Source: Platanthera guangdongensis
Lineage: Eukaryota > Streptophyta > Magnoliopsida > Asparagales > Orchidaceae
Direction of reading: 5' to 3'
Length of the DNA: 64,000 bases
NCBI GenBank assembly: GCA_039583875.1
Contig: CM077158.1
Coordinates: forward strand, 242,405,447 to 242,469,446
Shown here: positions 36,101 through 48,100 of the stretch, piece by piece
How the letters are laid out: each line of letters begins with the position of its first letter
How positions within the stretch are numbered: the first letter of the stretch is position 1
Translations under genes and position numbers: made by a program
The notes under the pieces: model-generated
What the model was told of the DNA's origin: nothing
Seen by the model: only the letters and a program-made list of their open reading frames with translations
Databases searched by the model: none

Positions 36101-39100
36101 AGCTAGAGACCAAGAAGAAGAAGAAAACATCAGCGGCGAAAATAATTGCAGATGTTGTTTCAACAATAGCGAGGAACATGGAACACGAGAGCAGTGTTAC
36201 TTCTCAACCGACATCACCGATCTCAAGGGCAGACAGGAAATATGCGGTCATTGCAGCTATTACGGATCTTACTGAGCACGAGGTCATACAGGCTATCGAT
36301 ATGCTGAGTGTCGACGACATCAAGAATGACTTGTTCATGGCTTTGTCGGTGCCAATCAGAAGGACTTGGCTACGCTTACATTTATGGGGTTGATTTTATG
36401 CGGGCTTATATTGCATTGCTTAGTTATGTCATAAACTATGTTTTTAATTTTGTGAACTTTGGTGATGCGAGACATTAATTTTGGATGTTCGTTTCTATCT
36501 AAATTAAAAAAAATGTTAATTTTAATGTTTTAAAATTAAAATTTCAATTCCAGCCGTTGAGATCTGGCATACAGCCGAACATCAGAATTATCAATTCCAA
36601 TCCTGATGACAGAATTACTGCAGTTAGCCGAACAGCAGAATTGGAATTGACTTGAATTCCAATTCCTGCGGTAATCGGAATTGAAGTCAATTCCAATTTT
36701 TGCATCTCAATTCCTGCGAAACGAACGGAGCCTTAGGGGATTGTTAATGGCAGCCCACTAAAGTCTAGTGGCAGCCTAAACTTTTTAAAATAACGCTTTT
36801 TCAGGTTCTAATTTAACCTAGTAGCAGTCCCATTTTTCCTCCATTCTCCCTCCCCAAATTTTTTTGTCGCCCGATACTTTTGCCCGCCCTAGCCGTCACA
36901 ACTCTTCCAGAGCCCCCTCTGTCGTCGCCGCCGCCATAAGAGATCGTCGAGCACTCCCAACCTGACACCCTACCCGATCCATTTAGGCTCAGGGATGGCA
37001 TCCATATTTTTCCTCTTTCAGCCCTACCCGAGCCACCAGATCCAGATTTCTCCTCTTTCGTTGTCGCCTCTCCTGCCACCGTAGATCTGACTCCTGGAGA
37101 TTCAGTGCAAACAACATCCTCTCCTCCTAAGCATTTCCACCCCGATTTGTGCAATTGCTTATGCACGGTGATTTTCCACTACCACTCATATTTTCAAGTT
37201 GGAAGAGATATCATAGATCTTGAAGTTTATGTACATGTTGAACATTTATTTCATATTATAACTCTCTATGAATATTTCATTTTTAACATATTTTAAAAAT
37301 CTTCAGTAGGTACAAAGAAACATTTCATGCAACTTTTTGGACTACTAGCTATCAAATTATGGTAGAAAATTTTGTTGCAAGGGTAAAGTTATTATCTTTT
37401 TACTATTAATCTTCAAAAATTATTGTTTTCATTTTTTAACAGGTACAAATGTTTGACGTAAAAATTTATTTTTGAATCTCAGGTTCGCTTTTGGCGGAAC
37501 ATGAAGATCTTTTTTTTGGACACGCATATTATTTTGAAATGCTTGTCTCATACGAGACCATTTTGTAACAAGATGAAAATCATCTAATTTTGGACATTTT
37601 CTTACCAAGGTTCACATTCATTCCATGAAATTTATAAAAAAAAATTAACTTGTTTTGAGTTGCCATTAACAAATTGATCTACTTGTGTAAAAATAAGATT
37701 TGTCATTAACAATGAGCTGCCACTAGCCAAAAGTGGACTGCCTTTAACAATCCCCTTCTTTTATCCTCTCCTTCCATTACAAAAAATTAAAAACCAAACC
37801 CTCTTTGATTCTTTTTTTTTTACCTTCTAGCTTACACATCTTGAACACTTTCTCAGTTCGTAGTAAATAGTGTATGATAAATCATACATGTTTGAAAAAT
37901 CATATTACCTCAGTTTACTAGTTTATGAGACACATACATACTATGGCACGAATGAGAACGAACTCTGATCTTATGCAACTCTAGCACATTGCATTGAATA
38001 TGGCAGTATTAAATTTGTGTTCCCAAAAATTTGTGTTCCTCCCTAGAATGCTACTGCTAAAACATAACTATATGAGACAGTATTAAAACACTTACAGAGC
38101 TCCAGCAACAGCATTCCCAAGGAAAAAGCATAAACCAATACTAACGCCCACTTCTGGACCAAGGGCACGTCCAATCAGATAATATGGGCCCCCACCCTGC
38201 AAGAAAATGGAGAATATGAACAAGCATAACAGTACATGTTCAAATGAGTACCTAGACCATTTTGAATAACACAAGTACAAAAAGAACATATTAATAAACT
38301 CATGAATGTATGCAGCTAGCAAGATAACTTGTTCACATTTTTGGAATGAATGAGGTAACCAAATTTAAGTTCCTTTTTCACGAACATAGTAAAATTGATC
38401 GTAATTCTTTTAAAAATAAGAATGTATGCCAATTTTCATGTCAACAAGTTCACAGATGAACTTTTCATATTCAATATCTGATTGGGCAATTATCCGATTG
38501 GACAAATATTAACTTTTAATTGCACAAACTAGAGTTAACAGCTCATCCAAGAACTACCAGAAATGAATGAAAAATAAAGATTTATAAAGCTGCCTGATGC
38601 ATAGAAGAAGGAAAAAAAAGATACCTTCATTGCCCCATTTGTAGCAATTGCACTTAATGATATCGCTGTCAAAAATGTGCAAGCTCCACAGAAAGAAACC
38701 AGCAAAAGTGAATCCCCAATGCCACCCATACCCACAATCCTATAAAGGGTAAGATACAAATAGAGTGGTTAAGAACAATTATGCAATAATAAGTAAAAAA
38801 AATTATGTTGACTGGCACTTCTCAAAATTTGGGGGAGGTTACAAAGACTTAAGAAACATTGAAAACAAAGGTGGTGAAAATTCTGCATGGACAGAAAATC
38901 ATGACCCACACTTTTTTGGAACACTAGTGATACAGTGAGACTCTACAGTTGGCGGACAACGCACAAAAGCCTAAACTCAACAAATGAAAATGCAATCTAA
39001 ATACAGTGCAGGTGTGATCATGAGATGACAGTCCAAATTAAGATCATTAAGCAAATAATTAAAATTCATCATCTAAACAACCAATTGCACAAGTGGATAA

Positions 39101-42100
39101 CAAACCATGAAGAGCAAAGAACAATTACCATTAACCAACGAGATGAGTCGCAATTCTGTTCAAGTGCGCACCGAATGCGCCCCGCAAGTCAAACAACAAA
39201 TAAAGTACAATAGCATATAAGACTTAACAAGCCCAAGACAATAGTTCAAAACCAAAGCATCCAAACGAGATGAAAAAAACCATCATACCTCGATTTACTC
39301 ATGCATGTGGCGGCTTAATTAGAGATGGAGGACGGCGCCGGTGTAGTTGACCTTGGCACGCGCTTGCCTCCACAATAGAGCTGAATGGAGGTGTAAGTTT
39401 GTAGATCGGGTAGCATGGGGTTGGGGCCATGTGGATCTGGAAAGGCTAAGTGGTTTGTAGATCGGGTAGCTTAGGGTGAAGGAGGCCGGGTGAGAGAGGC
39501 TTACGGGTGATGTTGGGAGTCGGGTAGGAAGGGGGGTTGCGGGAAAGCTGGGGCGAGAGTGGTTGGGACCGGGAGGAGAGACTTCGATCGAGAGGAGGGA
39601 GGAGGAAAGTTGTGGGGTTGATGGTCCGGAAGGGGGATTTGGGTTGTGACTGGCTGCCCGCTAGCAGAAAGGACTGGGAGTAGGCTGGCCTGCAATAGAG
39701 CGATGGGGAGGGCTGGGAAGGGAAGGGGTATGACGGTGGGAAGGTTGGCTGGAGGCATACTGGGAATGAGAGGGAAGGTCGACGGGAAGCGGCGGGAGCG
39801 GAGCCTTCGGAGTCCACAGAAGGAAGACCGAAAGGTTGCAAAACCGCAACTCTGATCCCACGGCCAGCCGCAATGAATGAGTATAAATAGGGGTAGGGGA
39901 AAATAAACTACGGCACCCGATCGGACGGCTAATAATGTTTGGGCAAATCGGGGGGCCAAATACATCATAAAATGAAATATAATATATGAATCTGACTCGA
40001 AACGATCATCCGGGCGCATCCGCGGACTTGGATCTCCCATAAGGGTCACTAGTCGCCGCCTCCTGTGGGAATAGACGTGTGCGTGTCATCGATCGCCATC
40101 AACTAGTAAACAGAGGGAGAGGACCATGGCCCTCATCCATCATACTAGTCAACTTTATAAATAAAAAAACAAAACGATATGAATAAGAACACACCCCACA
40201 TTCACAACAAAAAGAAAAGCAACCTACATACATCTTTCGAGGTTTGAATACCATCCTCAGAGAGGCCAAGCTCTCCCTCTAAGCACACCCCTAATATCAG
40301 ATGATATGTGTTCACCAGGAAAACTAACACTGCATCGCCTAGAAACACTAAAGTTCGTACAAGCATTAGCTAGTCTATTTCCCACTCTAAAAACATGAGA
40401 AATCCTAAAAGTCATGAAGTTAAGGGCCTTCAAAGTTTTGCTACCATCCTCCCAAGTCTTCAGAAGTAGCTACCATTCACTCATTGGACAAGCACTGATG
40501 AGCCAACCAAGATAGAAATATCCCCAAGTCTCATCCTTTACACAACAAAAGTTCACACCCTCGAAAGGCATACGAACAGCTACATTAGAAGATAGGATCT
40601 CTTAGTAGTTGCAGAAAGCAGCAACACCACTATAACTAGGAGTTCGAACGCACCATCCATCTCCAAAGTTCTTGTCGTCTCTACCAGAGTATGAAATCTA
40701 GGGGACTTGGATCCTACAAGCCTCAACCTCAAGTCATCACGGAGACCCTCATAAAACATGTGTCTGTCTCCTCATCCACAATCAGCCTGTCTGTATAGCG
40801 GCTCTGCCGGCTCAATCATGTGAACTCATGCCAATACTCGTCCACATTCATGTTTCTTTGATGTAAGCGCAGGAACTGTCCCTGCTGTTGAAGACATTAG
40901 TATTTTTGCATTATTCAAGTCTTTTAGTATTTGTGGGTTTAATTCCACATCTTGAGTCTAGATTTAGTGTTGTTTGTAATGTTACCTATGAGGCTGAATA
41001 AGATACACATTCTATCTCCTTTTATATTTTTCAACATGGTATCAGAGGTAGGTTAATATTTCCTGCTTTGCTTCTGAAACCCTAATTTTTTCTGTGAGCT
41101 GCCTCTTGATTTCTCGCAGACGCTCTCTGTAATTTTTGCCTCTCCCTCCCTCTCGTCCGGTCGAGTCGATCAAGTCCTCACTCATGTCAATCCCTTATGC
41201 TCCCCCTCCCGTCGACGAAATCGATCTCTGATTCCGTCGACCAGAGCTAGCCGAGCGGCACATGGTCTCCACGATGCCTACGCCTGTGTGGCCTCTCGGC
41301 TGCGACATCGATGTTGATGTCATTCGTGGATTTCGGTCTCTGTCTTCTCCCATCTTCTCCCTTCTCCCATTTTCTCCTAGAGATTGTGTGTTGCTTCTTT
41401 TTCTGTCGGCTCTGCCTATCTTCCGCAGCAGTCTCGCGATCGACGATCTTTGCCTCAACGAATTCTAATCCAGTCGCCGCTCGTGGCTGCTTATCCAGTC
41501 GCTGATCTTGTTGGATGTTTCTTTCTTGTGCTTGATGCCACCTCTACTCAAGCGTGTTCCTGTTGATGTCAATATTCTCTGTTGTTATTCCGGTCAGGAT
41601 ATGGATCCAACCTCGGTTGTGGCTCTCCATCAACGATCTCTCCTCCCTACTCTTGATATGCTCGTGATTTGGCCCCTCTCGTCTTTCTGAAGGTGACAAT
41701 GGTTCCTCTTGTGTTGAGCTCCTCTCTTTCTTGTCGGGCTTGAGCCTTCTACTCTCCTCTGCTTGAGCCTCTTGCTCGCCGCTCCTTGAGCCTTCTGCTC
41801 GTTGCATCTTGAGCCCGTTCTCGCCGGCAGCCTTCATCCATAGTTGTTTACCTACTTTTTTTGTCGTCTAGATCTGATGTTTGTTTCTTGTTTGTGTGTT
41901 ATATGCCTTCATGCACGTGTTTTGCGTGAGTGGGAGTGTTTGTGACGAAGGCGACTTAGATGACTTTTTCCCGCTTTTCACCTTCGTTCCACACGGTCTC
42001 TATGCTTATTTCGTATGTTGTTCGCTCCTCCCCATGTTTCTTTCGATTGTTCATGTGTCGGGGCATGATTGATGGTGGTTACTCTAATCTCATTGGGTTG

Positions 42101-45100
42101 TGTCGCGTGGAATTGTATCATGTGGGACCGTTTCATGGGGGTCCGCCCTTTGTGCGAACTATCCCTAACAGAGTATCCCTGACGGATTATTCTAGGTTGT
42201 CCATTTGACGATTAGCTCTACATCATTTGTTCTCTTCTGCATGTTGTCTATGTAAGTGATGTTGGTTGACCTGATTCCAGCAAGTCCACGTCGTGTCTAG
42301 GTCCTACATCATGTGCGGGTCTACGTCGTGTGTGGTTGTCCCCAGTTTGATTCCCCAGTTTGATGATTTCCCCCGATGGCTTGTCCGGTGTTTTTTGTCC
42401 CTCATCGCCTACCTCTATTGACTTTATTTGATGTGTGCAAGTGGGAGGTTTCCCCTCCAGTTGAGGGGGGTGTTGAAGAGAATTGGTTGCAAATCGGTGC
42501 GGAGAGTTTTAATTGTCGTAGAGAATTGGTTGCAAATCATAAGGATAAAGGTACGAAATACACGAGGCAATTCAGATTGATCATGAAGAAAATACAACCA
42601 TATGACATGAGAGTAATCGTCAATGAAGGTAACGAAGTAAGGATAGCCAGAAACACTGGCAATTTTATATGGTCACCATATATCGGAATGAACTAAAACA
42701 AGAAGAGCACTGCTCCGAGTACAATGTGGTGAAAAGGTAGAACGATGGTGTTTGTCGTAGATACATGACTTGCATGTGAATTCAGTGAAAGACAGATCTG
42801 GAAGAGCTTTCTGGAGGATGCGCAGAGGGGCATGCCAAAGACGTCGATGTCAATCGATAGAGCTAATAGTGGAGAGAACAGGGGGGTGGAGGTCCAAGAT
42901 GTAAAGCTCATTAACCAATTTTCTTTCACCGTCTGCGTTCGGCGATCCTGCACAACACAAGAGGTAGAAGAGAAAGTCGCATAACAATCAAGATCTTGTA
43001 TAAGACAGCTAATTGATAGGAGATTGAAGGGCGAGCCAGGAACAGGAAAAATTGAGTGAAGAGTGGGAGACGAGGTAAGAGCCACATCAGCGGATCCAGC
43101 GACCGGAGTAGTGTCCCCATTGGCGACAGTAATGAACTTGGGGTGCGCAGGATTCAAGTATCGTGATGGTTTTGTTGGAGTAATATGATGTGTGGCCCCG
43201 AAGTCCATAATCCAGGAGGAACTGTGGGCAAGGCAGGAAATACCCCCATCATAAATAGACAAAACAGATCCAGATGAACTGCAAGTTCGCACTTGCAGTC
43301 GTTGTAGTTGAGTGCGCAGAGCGCCAATGTCATCATGAACACTGTATGGAGCAAGGACGGCCATGACAAGGGCCAACCTGGAGGCGCAACAGCCTAGGAG
43401 CAAGACTAGCCGCGAGCAAGACTAGAAGGAACAGACGAACAGCCTCGGTGAACAGAGGAGCAGCCAGCAACGACAGAACAAAGGGAAGCTGCGGGCACCA
43501 AAAGAAAAGGTGGGTTGCGGCTAAGCACAATCCGCAGCTAACCAAAGGCGACTAACCAAAAGCGACGAGGCGCAGAGCTGGGACAGGAGGCCAGCGACAA
43601 GAGAGAAATGGCAGCAAGGCCATGATGGTTTGAGCAGCGAACTGAGTAGAGATCGTGGCAGAATGAGGAGAGGCCGCAACGAGTAGAGATCGCGGTGTAC
43701 TGAGGGGATGAAACCCACGAGGCAAGAGCAAATTGTGACAACGACAAGACCGCGGGACCCCGCAGCGGCTAGGATGAAAACTGGTAATCCACACGACCCG
43801 AGCAAACAGCACGAATCAGCAAATATGAGGTGAACCGCTGGCAGATCGCGCGACGAGATCATGTCGACAAGAGTAGTTCGCGCGACAAGCAACCCGCACG
43901 ATCACGGAAAGAGACCGGAGCGGCTTGGAGAAGAGAGGACCGAAGCGACAAGAGGAGAAGATTGAGCGGTAAGAGAGAAAAGAAGGTGGGTCCCACGGAG
44001 CAGACTTGAGAGATTATAAAAGGAGAGAGAGGAGAAGGAGGGGCGGCAGGTGGTTCCACGGGAAGGAGCCTTGCGGTTAGAGGAAAGTAGACCGCAAGAC
44101 TGAGAAACCGTAGAGGGAAGTGCGGGTAGAGGAGCAGAGACCGACTGGAATGAAGAGAGACGGTGTTACTTGCGGCTAAAAAAGACAAACCGCGGCAGGC
44201 GCAGAAAAGCAGACCGTTGCGGCTAAAGAGACAAAACGCAGCGAGTAGAAGCCACATGGTGAGCAGAGGACACGGCAGAAAGACAACAATTCGTAGGGAC
44301 GGCGACAAGAGGCAGACTGCAAGGGGTTGCGGGTAGAGCAAGCGGCGAGAAGATCAGGGGGGTCCCACTTGTCAGATGAGAGAAGGCTATAAAAGAACCA
44401 AGGAGATTGAGGAGAAGTGGAAGCCACAGGAGAGAAGAAAAGGTGTGGGTAGAAGACGGGAGACCGCACTGCTAGAGCGGCAGCGGGTAGAAAGAGGTAG
44501 GCCGCAACACTGGCAGTTAGCGGGAAATGCTATCCGCCCGAGACAAGAGGTGGGACCGGTCCCTCTGATACTATGTAGAGAAGTACACGATCGGTAAAGG
44601 AAAACCAGTAAAACCTTGTATATACTTGTTCAGTATATCAAATACAATGTATAAGTACATATATATATATGAAGAGAAAGGAGAGAAGAATCTCATTTAC
44701 AAGATGTGGGACTAATACATAGAGAGAAGGAGAACCTAAATGGACCATTATGTGGGCTTTTACATAGTCTTTCCTAACAAAATACAACCTTTTTGTCAGA
44801 ATGCCCACAACTTGATTAATTGTTTGAAGGTATAGCAATACGAATAATAAAGATGGACCAGTCCTTTTTGTTGTACTATAAAAAGTCTTTGGATAAGAAT
44901 ATAATATAAAATAAGGGCCCTTTTTTAATGAAAAACATATATATTCTTTTTAGAGATCTCAAATAGGTAATATGGAATCGGTTTCACCTTCATTTCTTCC
45001 TTTCAATGAAGACTTGAAACACTCATTTATTATTTGAATTTCAAGACCCTACTTAGCTCTTTCAATGATTTTATTTTGAATTCAAAAAATATCGTTGGCT

Positions 45101-48100
45101 AATCATTGTGTGACGATAGCCAAGTATATTGTAACCATAAAGATTCTATCTCGGCCTCCGCTGCATTCTTCCAATGTGGATCGGAAACAATTTCAAAAAA
45201 AATGGTCAGAATAATAATAGTGGAAAAAGATTTAAGATAAAATTGTCATGAGGAAGAGAGAGTGATAACCAGTATGATGATCAATAAGGTACAAAATTCG
45301 CACAGTTTTGAGGATAGGAAAAAGAGAACAGCAACAAACATAAACTGTCTCTGGAGCTGGTGGACGGGACGAGGATAGTAGATATCAGTTTTAATTTTCT
45401 CAGCCTAAACACGAGGCTGCTTCCTTAGATGACAAACATGAATCATCTTTGGTCTCTGATAGGCCTGAATTTGAAGGCCTCGACTCTTTTTCCGTTTCTA
45501 AAATGCTTGAGCATCTCTATTAACAACATATACTATAGAGATATCAGTTTCTAGCACAAATTACTGGGCATCAAGTAAAAATAAAGAATAAGTATCTTGC
45601 AATTCTCTATTGGCTTCGACAGGATAGTAGATAGTGAGTATTGGTCTTCTCAACCTAAACGTGAGTATGCATCCTTTGATGACAGACATGAATCATCTTT
45701 GCTCTCTGATAGGTATGAATTTGAAGTCCTTCCCCTTTTTTTGTTTTAAGAGGCTTGATTTTCTCTGTTAACAACCTATACTCTGTAGATATCAATATCA
45801 AGCACAACTTGATGGGCATCGCGCAAAAGCAAATAATAAGGGGTAACTTGCACTTATTGACGGACAAGTCATCAACCAAAATGAGATGAGTAATAGAAGT
45901 AGTGTTAGACTATTAGGGAAATGCACATCATAAAGGATAGTAAGTTTTATTTCTTGGTCTGAATAAAAAGGAATATCCTCAAAAAGTAATATTTTATATA
46001 TATATATATCCTATATGAATTTGTGGGGATTAACATTTATATCTCTTTTGATCAGACGCATAACCTAGAAAGATACACTTGAATGCTTGGGGTCCAAATT
46101 TCTATTTGTTAGATCCAAAATGTGAACAAAGAACACACACTCAAAAACATTAGAAGGAAGTCTAAGGAGAGGAGAGTAACAAGCGCTGTAAAAGATATTT
46201 TCCTTCTAAAGTATCTAATGATATATGATTAATCATAAATATAACAAACACCTGGTAGCATCCAAGATATGTTTATTCTTCCTCTCAGCTGCCTCATTCT
46301 GCTGAGGTGTCACAATACTGGATGTTTGACAAATAGTCTTCTTCGATCCTACAAAAGTTAAAATCCTCACGAGTGAATTCTCCTTTACTATCACTTAGGG
46401 TTTAGTAATTTTCTCCTTATGAGCAATTTTATCATGCTACCAAATTAGGTCTCCACATAATTATAAAACATTCAAAATATTCACAAACTTCAAATTTTTT
46501 TCTTTTCATCAAATAAATCAATGCAAAGTGAGAGAAAAATCAATAAAAACACAACTGCACCTTAGCTTCCCATCCAATAGATGGTCTGACTGTGTCACGA
46601 CCACCTAGAACACTTTCTACAACATCATTGAAGAAGAGTTCTTCACATCCGAAACAAATTGGAATCATTGGATACAACTTACGGTTAGCTAAGAATGTTC
46701 AGAATAGAGTCAGACCTCAAAAGAACTCAAGTGGACTAGTTTTCAAGTCTTTCTAGAGCCATTATTTAAAACATTGTCATATACAGTGCGCATTTGGCTA
46801 TATGCAGGCCGCAAATACCAATTGAACTCCTCTTTTTCTTACCAAAAAACTAGTTACACGCAGGCAGGCCGCAACTCCGCCCAGCATTCCTCTTGTCGCC
46901 TCGTCCCTCTTCTCCCCCGCCGCTTTGAAGTAGTTTGACGCTACTCCCCGCCGATCCGAACACACCTCCTCCTTCGTGAACCAGATCGATGACTCCGCTT
47001 CACCCCGCTTTGAGTTTCTCGGAGGATTTCTTCCCGGAGATGAGTGAGGAGAAAAAGGATGGTCGTAGTCCATGAGTGCCCTTTCCGTTTCTTGGAGAAT
47101 AAAGGGAAGGTTGCTTGTAGGGAGAGCAGAGATGCCAGGGTGAGGGACTGTTGCTTTGTCGGAGGATTGTGTTTCCGTGCTGCCAGAGCAGCCGCGCTAG
47201 AGGAGCTTGGTCGGCAGAGCTGGGCTATGGACGGTGTCTTTCAAGAGTTTTGAACAATGGATGAATTGGGGCAGTGAATGGATGCCATGGAAACTGTTTG
47301 AAGCTTTCTAAGCTTTCTCTGCTTACAGATAGAACTGACCCTTTGTCAGCAAATAAAGAAGAGGCACAGGAGAGGGATTTTCAGATTCTACTAGTTCTAT
47401 ATAAAACTAACTCTTTGTAACAACAAACGAATTGAGGTAGTGAAAACACTTCTTCCACAGAGCAGTGCGATGTTTGTCAGAACAGAAGAATAAGAAAACA
47501 ATGGAAACTATCTATAAATTTGTTTAGGTTTCTCAGTTTTTAGAGAACCAATTCCTTCTGAGAAACAGAGGAAGGTAAGGGAAATGGGTGGTTTGTAAGC
47601 GGGCAATTACAGAGCTCTATTTGCCCTTCCTGGAAAACAATTGGTCCCAGAGAGATCTCAAGCCAGATCTCAGTTGAGCTCGGCCTGGGGACCGTCTAGG
47701 AGATTGACACGAAGCAATGAGATGTTTGGTCAACGACAGTGGGAAGATGAATGGTTGCTCGGTTGTGGTTGTTGGAGAGAGATCCCACCTATGCTCCTCA
47801 CCCAGATCCGTCACCATCACCTCGCCGACGCCTCCTTCGCCGCAGACCGCCTTACATGGAGCTTCCAAGCTCTGCAAGACCTTGTTCAATCTAAATCTCT
47901 CTGCTCCATCGGATCATGAGGACGTTGAATTAAAAGCTCTGGCCAAGCATATATAAAATTTGGCTTGCATGTATAAAGTTTGGCCCACATATATCAACGG
48001 TCTAAATTTAGTGATTTGTGGCCTGCATATAACAATACTCATTATTTATTATACTGAATTTCATTTTCTTAATTTAAATAAAAATAAGGATAAGAATTTT

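Larger units (their letters stand above)
33163..36732 (+). mobile_element. PIF/Harbinger DNA transposon, decayed
   Basis: TIRs begin GGCTCCGTTCGTTTTG on the left and, read inwards, GGCTCCGTTCGTTTCG on the right. The 3-bp TSD tta (33160-33162 and 36733-36735) is characteristic of PIF/Harbinger. Subterminal regions repeat ggaattg and caattcc. It encodes both expected proteins in the same direction: a DDE transposase (33796-34731) and a Myb/SANT-like protein (34925-36393). A MITE is inserted at 35255-35846. It sits in the 17.6-kb CCC1 intron. Confidence 0.94.
42481..44779 (-). mobile_element. Copia fragment of the Copia-A/B/C family, 3'-truncated
   Basis: On the minus strand the 5' LTR is 44779-44574 (TGTTAGGAAAGAC to CTTCTCTACA, 206 bp). 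It is followed by a PBS-like tagtatcagaggg, then a GC-rich leader (about 44560-43410). Gag is missing. A decayed protease and the start of integrase follow, and the element breaks off at about 42481 against the 3' end of the neighbouring element. Confidence 0.8.

Noticed and set aside
46797..48028. Protein-coding host gene in the GC-rich parts
   Set aside because: Frames on both strands lack recognisable domains or consistent splice sites, and the region is bounded by TIR-like ends.
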